NCBI GenBank assembly: GCA_965228005.1
Contig: CBDDGV010000003.1
Span: 1,583,480 to 1,647,479 of the forward strand
Source of the DNA: JBCCXZ01 sp965228005
GTDB lineage: Bacteria; Planctomycetota; Planctomycetia; Pirellulales; Lacipirellulaceae
DNA: 64,000 nucleotides
Direction of reading: 5' to 3'
The notes below the pieces were generated by a model. The model worked only from the letters and a program-made list of their open reading frames with translations. It was not told the origin of the DNA and made no database searches. Position 1 is the stretch's first letter, and every line of letters starts with the position of its first letter. This document shows, one piece after another, positions 55,830-64,000 of the stretch. The translations under genes were made by a program, and so were the position numbers.

Positions 55830-58800
55830 TTAGCCGAATGCCCGCTCCAGCGCTTCATCGGCGAGGGCGGGGTCGATGCCGGGAGAGGCCTCGTCGGCCG
55901 GCAAGTCGGAGAGAGCATCGGGGCTTCGAGCAGATCGAGCGCCCACCCCGTGCCAGAAGTTAGCAGTGCCGAACGACTCCGCAGACGGCGCCAGCTGCGG
56001 CTCGACCACGACCAGTTCGTCCTCAGTCTCAGCGGACCAGCGCGTCGCGAAAGCGATAGCGGCGTCGGTCAGCCTGGCATCCGCAAGGGGGGGTTGATCC
56101 GACAAGGCGACCGCCGCGGAGGCGACGCTCACCGGCAACGCCCCTTGGCCCAACTGAGACTGCCAATAGCCTAGGTCGATCGCGTCCACGTCGAAGTCGT
56201 TGTCGGCGTCGCCGTCGTTCTTTTGAGCTTGCGGAGAGGGCGTGCCGTAGCCGCGTTGCAGCCGCATCAGGTCGGCCAGATCCACGTCCCCGTCGCCGTC
56301 GAAATCAGCCGAGACCGGCTCGGGGCCGTCCACGGTGAGCTGGTAGTTGAAGTTCGTCGCGCCGAGGTAGCCGTCGACGTGGAAGTAGTAGGCCGTCCCC
56401 TCGGAGACGGTGTAGGCGATCTGCTCCGAGTCGGTGGTCGACTGGGCGCTGGCGACCAGGTCGTCGAGCGTCGGGCCGTCGTAGAGGTACAGGTCGAGGT
56501 CGCCGGCGACCTGCTCGAAGAAGATGTTCAGCTGGAGCTGCCCGGTGGCGGGGGCCACCCACCGGTAGTAGTCGTCGTTGTTTGCGTCGTGGATGTTGAG
56601 GTCGGGCTCCGCCCGGTCGCCCGAGCCCAGGTCGTACGCGGCGGCGAAGCTGTCGTTGGCCTCGAGCCGGTCGGGGGGGATCTCCGGGCCGTCGAGCGTG
56701 AGGCTGTAGTCGTGGTGGACCGCCCCGTCGAACCCGTAGACGTGGAAGAAGTAGTTGTGCCCCTTCTCGACGTTCAGCTGCAGCGACTCGTTGTCGGTCG
56801 TGCTGCTGGACACCTCGAGGATGCTGCCCACGCTGTCGTTGGCCGTCAGGTCGAGGTCGCCCACTTCGTTCAGGAACTGCAGGTCGACCGTGAGCAGCCC
56901 GTCGGCCGGTGACCGCCAGTAGTAGAAGTCGCTGTTGTTGGGGGCGTGGATCGTCAGGCGGTTGTGCGTCTGGTCGGTGAACCCAAGGAATCTCGAGAAC
57001 TCCAGCCCGTCGTTGAACTCCAGGTAGTCGATCGGGATGTCGGGGCTGGCCACACCGATGTCGTAGGAGGGGTTGATCGCCCCGTTGAACCCCACGACGC
57101 GGATGTAGTAGGGCTCGTAGGCGTTCGGTGTGTTGAACTGGATCGATTCGTCGTCGTCGACGCTGGTCGACGAGGCGACGACGTTGAAGTCTTGGTCGTA
57201 GAGGAAGAGGTCGAGGTCGCCCTGGCTGTGTTGGAAGATGAGGCTCACGTTGAAGGGGTCGGAGCTGGGGGCGTACCAGCGGAAGAAGTCGCCGTCGGTC
57301 GAGCTGTGGATCGAGAGCCCGTTCTCGACGACGTCGCCCGTGCCCAGCGGCGTCGCCTCCGCGAACGATTCGTTCGTCTCGAAACGATCGCCGGGCGCAT
57401 CGGGCCCGTCGAGCGTCAAGGAGTAGCTCGGGTTCATCGCCCCGGCGAAACCGTAGACCCGCAAGAGATAACTTTCGCCGGCGGTGACGCTGGCCGTGAG
57501 CACCTCGTTGTTGGTGGTGCTGGTGGCGGAGGTGATGAGCGTTCGGGCAACGTCGTCCTGGTGGAGCGAGGCATCGATATCGCCCACGGCGTCGAGGAAC
57601 GAGACCGTGACGTTCAGCGTCCCCGAGGCGGGGGCGGTCCAGCGGTAGTAATCCTCGTTGTCGCGATGGATCGAGAGCAGCGGGAAGCTCTGGTCGCCGC
57701 TGCCCAGGCTCCTGGCGAACTCGAAGCTGTCGTTGGGCTCCAGCGCGTCCTGAGGCACCCCGGAGAAATCGATCCGCAGCGTGACCGTCGGCCCAGGGGG
57801 CGAGATCGCCGTCACCACGACGTCGCTGGGCGTGCCGTCGTTCCAGTTGGAGTTGGGCGCCGACAGGACGTGGAAGTTGGTGGCGCCGTCGAACAGGTCG
57901 TCCCCGGCGTTGTTGGGCGTGCCGCTCGCGTCGAGCTTGGCAAGGAACGGCGTGCCCGTGAAGGTGCTGCTGCGGAAGTCGGGCAGGTACGTCTCGTCGA
58001 CGTGCCAGATCGCGAGCCCCTCGTCGGCGACGCCGGGGCCGGGGAAGCCGGACTTGGTCGACTTCGTGTGCGACTCGGCGTCGTAGGATGCGCCTCCCCA
58101 ACGGTTCTCGATGAGGAAGTACTCCAGGGCGTTGTTCGGGTTGGGGATCTTGAGGACCCTGCCCGTTGTGGCGACGTCGGTCAGCACCACATCGGTTGGG
58201 GCGGTGATCAGGTCCGGGCTGACCCAGCCCATCCGCATCTTGGTCCAGGGGTCGGGGTGGAGGGTTCCCGAACCGGTGCCGCCCATGATCGAGTAGCCGT
58301 TGATCTCGGCCTGCACGCCGCCGGTGTCCTCGTAGTTGTAGAGGTCCAGCGCGTCGGGGTGGAGCAGGTGCATAATCTCATGGACGTGCGTGGCGAAGCC
58401 CCGCCACTGGCCAACCGCGGCGACGGCGAAGCCCTGCGGGATCGCGATGCCGTCGGCGTTCACCTGGATGTCGGTGCCGCGGATGTTGGCGCCGTCGCCC
58501 ACGTTGTCCCAGCGGCCGGTGACCCACGCGCCGCCGCCGGTGTAGTTGCCGCTGCCGGCGATGCTGACCGCTTCCCCCTCGTCGTTCGTCCAAGCGAGGC
58601 TGAAGCGGTTGTTGTCGATGCGGGTGACGCGTCGGTTTCCGTTGGCGGCCGTGTTGCCCATCACCCCGGCGATAAAGACGGGGTCGCCGGACTGCAGCCC
58701 GTGGCCCGGCGAGGTGATGACGATCGGGTCGGCGTTGGTCGCCGCGGTGATGGGGTTGAGCTGGCTCGACTGCAGGTAGTGGTTCTGCGCAAGCTGCGGC

Positions 58801-59951
58801 GACCACCGGGGCAGCGTCGGGTGGGGGTGGGCGTAGTAGAGGTTGCGGTGGTTGATCAGCCCCGGCTCCCCGGCCACCTGACCCCGCTCCTGGATGTACG
58901 CCAGCCCCGTCCCCAGGTCGATCTGGTTGAACTCCTGGATCGTGCCGGGCACGAAGTCCTCTTCCGGTCGGAACGTCCCCACGTGGTTGTTGGCCGCGGC
59001 GTCCGCGGTCACGACGACGATCACCAGCTCGTCGGGCGTGAGGACCCCGTCGGCGGGGTTGGTGTCGTAAATCGAGAAGTCGAAGTCGGCGTCGGCGGCC
59101 TCGATGGCCATGCGGCGCTTCTCGTTGACGTCGATCACCGTGGTGGGAAATTCGTAGGGACCGACGATCCCGTCGGCGACGCCGTCGAGGTCGCCCGCGA
59201 AGGCCGGCGTCAGGTCGAGGGCCCCGCCGCTCACCTCGTCGAAGTAGCCGATCACGTTGTGGTCGGGCTCGGCCAACAGGGCGTCGGCGTCGGCGAGGCT
59301 GTCGACCGTCTCGTCCGACGCCCGCAGCCGCAGCAGGATGTCTCCGTCCAAGGGGAAGACTGAATCGCCAAAGAGCCCAAAGCTGCCGTTGAACGAAGTG
59401 TGGAACCCCGGCGCGGCGAACAACTCCAGGCTGGCGCCGCCGAAGGCCTCGAAGTAAACGAGGCTCAGCGAGTGCAGGCCCTCGGTGAGCGTAACCGTGC
59501 CGAACGAGTCTTGGGGCGCGTGCGTTGCGTCGTCGATCGAGACGTCGATGCCGTCGACGCGCAGCCGGTGGCCGTCGTCGCTGCGGACGCCGAAGGTCCA
59601 GTCGCCGACCTGCCCGGGCAGTACGTAGAAGAAGGCGTCGACCTGGAGGACGAATTTGTCCGCGTCGCTGCCGGGGAAGGCCGCGTCGCCGGGGAAGTGC
59701 CCATCAGCCCCGCCGGGGGAGTCGGAGTAGTTGACCGACGTGATGACCGACGGCGCGCTCTCGTTGCCGGAGGCGCTGACCACCGTGCGGTAGTGGTCGA
59801 GGTCGTGCGTGGGGTGGAAGTCGTGGTAGTCCTGCGGACCGATCTCCGTGAGGATGTGCAGCACCGGCACCGCGCCCGTGGACGTGAGCACCGTTCGGTC
59901 TTCGAGGTGCTCGAATCTGAGAAACCGTTGCCTGCGCGACGAGTGAGACAT
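55830..59951 (-). CDS. Giant secreted M6-like metalloprotease with PA14, PPC and dockerin-like domains
   Basis: A 1373-residue protein. The N-terminus LRFEHLEDRTVLTS is a LEPR-XLL-like motif. A PA14-like domain (DWTFGVRSDDGHRLRVDGI) lies near residues 100-200. The peptidase domain has the zinc motif HEIMH (His524, Glu525, His528) in FATHVHEIMHLLHPDALD, followed by NGYSIMGG, typical of M6 immune-inhibitor-A-like proteases. Four bacterial pre-peptidase C-terminal (PPC) repeats follow, each with (L/F)E.ND.F and D(Y/F)(Y/F).W. A dockerin-like pair (DFDGDGDVDLADLMRLQRGY) then precedes an acidic tail. Start ATG 59951; upstream codons extend past the motif without support. Probably a secreted, surface-retained protease. 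Confidence 0.87.
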   Translation of the reverse strand: MSHSSRRQRFLRFEHLEDRTVLTSTGAVPVLHILTEIGPQDYHDFHPTHDLDHYRTVVSASGNESAPSVITSVNYSDSPGGADGHFPGDAAFPGSDADKFVLQVDAFFYVLPGQVGDWTFGVRSDDGHRLRVDGIDVSIDDATHAPQDSFGTVTLTEGLHSLSLVYFEAFGGASLELFAAPGFHTSFNGSFGLFGDSVFPLDGDILLRLRASDETVDSLADADALLAEPDHNVIGYFDEVSGGALDLTPAFAGDLDGVADGIVGPYEFPTTVIDVNEKRRMAIEAADADFDFSIYDTNPADGVLTPDELVIVVVTADAAANNHVGTFRPEEDFVPGTIQEFNQIDLGTGLAYIQERGQVAGEPGLINHRNLYYAHPHPTLPRWSPQLAQNHYLQSSQLNPITAATNADPIVITSPGHGLQSGDPVFIAGVMGNTAANGNRRVTRIDNNRFSLAWTNDEGEAVSIAGSGNYTGGGAWVTGRWDNVGDGANIRGTDIQVNADGIAIPQGFAVAAVGQWRGFATHVHEIMHLLHPDALDLYNYEDTGGVQAEINGYSIMGGTGSGTLHPDPWTKMRMGWVSPDLITAPTDVVLTDVATTGRVLKIPNPNNALEYFLIENRWGGASYDAESHTKSTKSGFPGPGVADEGLAIWHVDETYLPDFRSSTFTGTPFLAKLDASGTPNNAGDDLFDGATNFHVLSAPNSNWNDGTPSDVVVTAISPPGPTVTLRIDFSGVPQDALEPNDSFEFARSLGSGDQSFPLLSIHRDNEDYYRWTAPASGTLNVTVSFLDAVGDIDASLHQDDVARTLITSATSTTNNEVLTASVTAGESYLLRVYGFAGAMNPSYSLTLDGPDAPGDRFETNESFAEATPLGTGDVVENGLSIHSSTDGDFFRWYAPSSDPFNVSLIFQHSQGDLDLFLYDQDFNVVASSTSVDDDESIQFNTPNAYEPYYIRVVGFNGAINPSYDIGVASPDIPIDYLEFNDGLEFSRFLGFTDQTHNRLTIHAPNNSDFYYWRSPADGLLTVDLQFLNEVGDLDLTANDSVGSILEVSSSTTDNESLQLNVEKGHNYFFHVYGFDGAVHHDYSLTLDGPEIPPDRLEANDSFAAAYDLGSGDRAEPDLNIHDANNDDYYRWVAPATGQLQLNIFFEQVAGDLDLYLYDGPTLDDLVASAQSTTDSEQIAYTVSEGTAYYFHVDGYLGATNFNYQLTVDGPEPVSADFDGDGDVDLADLMRLQRGYGTPSPQAQKNDGDADNDFDVDAIDLGYWQSQLGQGALPVSVASAAVALSDQPPLADARLTDAAIAFATRWSAETEDELVVVEPQLAPSAESFGTANFWHGVGARSARSPDALSDLPADEASPGIDPALADEALERAFG

Positions 59952-60271
59952 GGCCGTACACCAACCCCTATCTCGGGATGACGGAACCGGTCCGCAGTCG
60001 CAGGCGCGACTGCCCAGGCCCGCGGCGGTAACCAATCGTCGATCAATATTCTAGGCGATGCAGCTTCTCACGCAAAAACTCTTACTAGGATGCCTATGAG
60101 AGCGATTCTGCAAAGAACCACTGCAGGCCGGGCGTGAGGCGGTTTGGTAGTGCGTAGCCGAGGCAATTCGCGTCTGCTGCATCGCCCCTACGCGAACGCC
60201 GCAGGGCTAACTCGCTGGGGCTTCCACGACCTCTGCAGTAATTCGCCGAACTGTTCTGCACTCTGCGCGGA
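59952..60271. other. Intergenic region (320 bp), no gene seen
   Basis: Upstream of the M6-like protease gene and downstream of the pyrophosphatase stop. An AT-rich patch near 60040-60095 may contain the protease promoter on the minus strand; I cannot fix boxes. Nothing else recognised. Confidence 0.4.
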
Positions 60272-60886
60272 TCAGTCGCCAAAGTGCTCGGTGTAGTCGG
60301 TCAGCGCGGCCTCAACGACCTTCACGGCGTGGTCGCGGCCGTAGAGGGCGTCGATCACCACCGAGGGCTTGTCTTCGGGGCTGAGCATCTTGTAGGTGCT
60401 GAAGTAGTGGCGGAGGCGGTCGACCATCACCTTGGGGAGCTCGGTGACGTCGTTGCAGTCGTTCCACATGTTGTCGCCCTCGAGGACGGCCACGATCTTG
60501 TCGTCGGCCTCACCGTTGTCGAGCATCGGCAGGCCGCCGACGACGCGGGCCTTGAGGATCACCTCGCTGCGGGCGATGGGGCGCTCGCTGATGACGCAGA
60601 TGTCGAGCGGGTCGCCGTCGCCCGATTCGCTCTTGGCCATCAGCGAGCGGACGCGGTTGCCGCAGAACGTGCGGGGGATGAAGCCGTAGAGCGTGGGGCA
60701 GAAGGCGCTCGTGCGGTTGGGGCGGTCGACCAGCAGGTAGCCGGTTTGCTTGTCCAGCTCGTACTTGACGCGGTCGAAAGGGGTCAGCTCGATGTAGGCG
60801 TTGACGTGGACCGGCGGGTCGACGCCGGGCTCGAGGCCGTGCCAGGGGTGGGGGCGCCAGCGGTAGAACGGGGAGGGGAAACTCAT
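60272..60886 (-). CDS. ppa: Soluble inorganic pyrophosphatase
   Basis: A 204-residue family I PPase that hydrolyses PPi to phosphate. NAYIELTPFDRVKYELDKQT, GYLLVDRP, YGFIPRTFCG and the metal motif GDGDPLDICVIS are in order, with ILKARVVGGLPMLDNGEADDK and KIVAVLEGDNMW following. It lies 166 bp downstream of the PPi-type phosphofructokinase on the same strand, with a palindromic repeat in between. Confidence 0.95.
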   Translation of the reverse strand: MSFPSPFYRWRPHPWHGLEPGVDPPVHVNAYIELTPFDRVKYELDKQTGYLLVDRPNRTSAFCPTLYGFIPRTFCGNRVRSLMAKSESGDGDPLDICVISERPIARSEVILKARVVGGLPMLDNGEADDKIVAVLEGDNMWNDCNDVTELPKVMVDRLRHYFSTYKMLSPEDKPSVVIDALYGRDHAVKVVEAALTDYTEHFGD

Positions 60887-60955
60887 TCGGGCTGGGTGCT
60901 CTCGGGGTGGCGGGGCCGATAGCGCTTGCCCTGGTCGGGGTGGGGCTCGTATGCA

Positions 60956-61020
60956 GGAGGCCTCTCTGAGGCCGATTCCGCCTTGGGCAAGGAACCGGAA
61001 TCGGCTTCAGAGAAGCCTCC
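60956..61020. repeat. REP/BIME-like palindrome, complete copy
   Basis: Two 25-base arms (60956-60980 and 60996-61020) are inverted copies with two mismatches. Each arm also folds on its own: GGCCTC-TCT-GAGGCC on the left, GGCTTC-AGA-GAAGCC on the right; the 15-base spacer contains CCTT-GGGC-AAGG. The mismatches keep each small hairpin paired. Related half-copy at 32292-32329. Confidence 0.88.
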
Positions 61021-61052
61021 CACTAGGGAGGCGGTTGGCTGGCGTCGCGACT

Positions 61053-62405
<1,353 letters not shown>

Positions 62406-62513
62406 GGCGGGGGTCCCCCTGGTGTGGGCGCTGGTTGGGTGGGTTCGGGGCCCGTGCGGGCCTTTGTGTGTCTGGTCGGGGTGCGTCTGCGGCCGGGGCG
62501 CCGGCCGGCGACG

Positions 62514-62530
62514 CCGCCTATTTTAGGCGG
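62514..62530. repeat. Short perfect hairpin
   Basis: CCGCCTA-TTT-TAGGCGG in the 210-bp gap between accC and pfp. Without a T-run it is not an obvious terminator. Confidence 0.5.
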
Positions 62531-62615
62531 ATGCGTCTGGAGCGATAGCGGCCCCGGGCGGGAGATTTTGCGGGGCTCTTGAGCGAGGCGACCCGGGCCG
62601 GGCCCGGGCGGAGGC

Positions 62616-63962
62616 TCAGTCGGCGAGCAGTTCCCGCTCGACGTAGGTGGTGTCGACCTGACCCTCAGAGAAAGCGGCCTCGTGCAGCACCCGCTGGTGG
62701 AGCGGCTGGGTGCTCTTGATGCCGTCGGTGCGAAGCTCCGCCAGGGCCCGGAGCATGCACTTGATGGCCTCCTCGCGGGTGGGGCGGTGGACGATGAGCT
62801 TGCCGATCATCGAGTCGTAATACGGCGGGACGACGTAGCCGCTGTGGGCGTGGGTGTCGAATCGGACCCCGAAGCCGCCGGGGCAGACGAGCCGCTCGAT
62901 CTTGCCCGGCGAGGGCTGGAAGTTGCGCGAGGGGTCTTCGGCGTTGATGCGGCACTCGATGGAGGAGCCGTTCTGGCGGATGTCTTCTTGCTTGAAAGGG
63001 AGCGGCTCGCCAGCGGCGATGCGGATCTGCTGCTTGATGATGTCGATGCCGGTGACCATCTCGGTGACGGGGTGCTCGACCTGCACGCGGGTGTTCACTT
63101 CGATGAAGTAGAAGTTCTGGTGGGCGTCGACGATAAACTCCACCGTGGCGGCGTTCACGTAGTCGGCGTTGCGGATCAGCCGGCAGGCGGCCTCGCACAT
63201 GGCCTCGCGGGTTTCTTGGGTGATGCTCACCGAGGGGCTCTCCTCGATGAGCTTCTGGTGGCGGCGTTGGACGGAGCAGTCGCGCTCGAAGAGGTGCACC
63301 ACGTTGCCGTGGCTGTCGGCGAGCACCTGCACCTCGACGTGGCGGGGGCGCTCGACGTACTTCTCGAGGTACACCTCACCGTTGCCGAAGGCGGCCTCGG
63401 CCTCTTGCTGGGCCTGCTGGAAGGAGGACTTGAGGACGAGGTCGTTGGCCGCGACGCGCATGCCGCGTCCGCCGCCGCCGGCGACGGCTTTGATCAGCAC
63501 GGGGAAGCCCACCTCGTGGGCGAAGCGGAGGGCCTCGTCGGCGGACTCGACCAACCCGTCGCTGCCGGGAACGACGGGCACCTCGGCTTTCATGGCCAGC
63601 TCGCGGGCGGCGTTCTTGTCGCCGAGCATGGCGACGGCCTCGGGCGAGGGGCCGATGAAGTCGATCTTGCAGCTGCGGCAGACCTCGATGAAGTGGGCGT
63701 TCTCGCTGAGGAAGCCGTACCCCGGGTGGATGGCCTGGACGTTGCCCACTTCGGCGGCGCTGATGACGTTGGCTATGCGGAGGTAGCTGTCGGTGGGCCG
63801 GGGGGGGCCGACGCAGTAGGCCTCGTCGGCGAGGCTGAGGTAGTGGGCGCCGCGGTCGGCCTCGCTGAAGATGGCGACCGTCTCGATGCCGAGCTCTTTG
63901 CAGGCGCGGATGACGCGGAGGGCGATTTCGCCGCGGTTGGCGATCAGGATTCGCTGGTACAT
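62616..63962 (-). CDS. accC: Acetyl-CoA carboxylase, biotin carboxylase subunit
   Basis: A 448-residue ATP-grasp enzyme that carboxylates biotin on BCCP, the first step of fatty acid synthesis. ILIANRGEIALRVIRACKEL opens the protein. KAVAGGGGRGMR is the ATP-binding loop, and VYLEKYVERPRHVEVQVL, ERDCSVQRRHQKLIEESPS and FIEVNTRVQVEHPVTE carry catalytic residues. Length and order match AccC. The start at 63962 gives the normal MYQRILIANRGE. accB would be expected upstream, outside the window. Confidence 0.96.
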   Translation of the reverse strand: MYQRILIANRGEIALRVIRACKELGIETVAIFSEADRGAHYLSLADEAYCVGPPRPTDSYLRIANVISAAEVGNVQAIHPGYGFLSENAHFIEVCRSCKIDFIGPSPEAVAMLGDKNAARELAMKAEVPVVPGSDGLVESADEALRFAHEVGFPVLIKAVAGGGGRGMRVAANDLVLKSSFQQAQQEAEAAFGNGEVYLEKYVERPRHVEVQVLADSHGNVVHLFERDCSVQRRHQKLIEESPSVSITQETREAMCEAACRLIRNADYVNAATVEFIVDAHQNFYFIEVNTRVQVEHPVTEMVTGIDIIKQQIRIAAGEPLPFKQEDIRQNGSSIECRINAEDPSRNFQPSPGKIERLVCPGGFGVRFDTHAHSGYVVPPYYDSMIGKLIVHRPTREEAIKCMLRALAELRTDGIKSTQPLHQRVLHEAAFSEGQVDTTYVERELLAD

Positions 63963-64000
63963 TGTCTCTTTATCCGGGGCCGAGCCGCTTCGCGGGGCGT

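Noticed and set aside
55205..55918. Open frame of 237 codons on the minus strand
   Set aside because: Mixed composition with Pro/Arg/Ser runs, overlaps the protease 3' end, no ribosome binding site, and other frames are equally open.
56946..59363. Very long open frame (about 800 codons) on the plus strand opposite the M6-like protease
   Set aside because: It is the antisense of a GC-rich, Asp/Gly-rich gene. Its translation is almost only Val, Gly, Asp, Arg and Glu with no domain, while the minus-strand frame has clear motifs.

Overview
This is a GC-rich chromosomal window that looks like a planctomycete of the order Pirellulales, probably near the Lacipirellulaceae. That assignment is an inference. 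It rests on PEP-CTERM surface proteins, dockerin-like DFDGDGDVDLADLM repeats, two giant surface proteins with the planctomycete LEPR-XLL-type N-terminal motif, a Tat-exported Gfo/Idh/MocA oxidoreductase, a PPi-type phosphofructokinase, and frequent GTG/TTG starts. I see no prophage, transposase, CRISPR array or rRNA gene. The only RNA gene I can support is a tRNA-Leu(CAA).

Layout. 0-6.7 kb: a five-gene plus-strand run (flavin disulfide reductase, DUF547, acetolactate synthase-like ThDP enzyme, aldehyde dehydrogenase, MtnK-like kinase). 6.7-7.7 kb: a two-gene minus unit with an ABM-type monooxygenase. 8-23.9 kb: surface and exported proteins (PEP-CTERM, a LamG/RTX giant, a cyclophilin with dockerin and PEP-CTERM, a T5SS/PEP-CTERM repeat protein with a divergent AraC regulator), a polysaccharide lyase next to a HAD phosphatase, and a glycosyltransferase. 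24-32.3 kb: methyltransferase, spondin-like PEP-CTERM protein, IlvD, S10 peptidase and a ChlI-like AAA ATPase carrying an in-frame palindromic insertion. 32.4-42.2 kb: mostly single housekeeping or unknown genes (retropepsin-like protein, YdjM-like membrane protein, AlkD, nitroreductase, phosphoesterase, soluble chemoreceptor with C-terminal PAS, Fpg/Nei, HXXEE protein, MDR dehydrogenase, thioredoxin-like protein).

42.6-47.6 kb: a compact minus-strand cluster (exported protein of unknown function, DacB/PBP4, VanX-type dipeptidase, NlpC/P60, CAP-like protein). It looks like a complete set for trimming peptidoglycan stem peptides. 47.7-55.1 kb: STAS protein, small exported proteins, YeaQ-type membrane protein, thermonuclease, Ca/Na antiporter, SDR and pyruvate kinase. 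55.1-60 kb: a promoter plus BoxA-like leader with no gene behind it, then an M6-like secreted metalloprotease. 60.3-64 kb: inorganic pyrophosphatase, PPi-type phosphofructokinase and biotin carboxylase (AccC), all on the minus strand.

The least explained material is non-coding. There are two inverted copies, 6 kb apart, of a ~260-290 bp element made of conserved blocks (42.3 and 48.5 kb). There is a REP/BIME-like palindrome with covarying hairpins (60.96 kb, relative at 32.29 kb). Another hairpin family has an invariant CTACGC loop (42.25 and 55.18 kb). A composite palindrome lies at 34.3 kb, and the orphan BoxA leader is at 55.4 kb. None is explained by the annotated genes.
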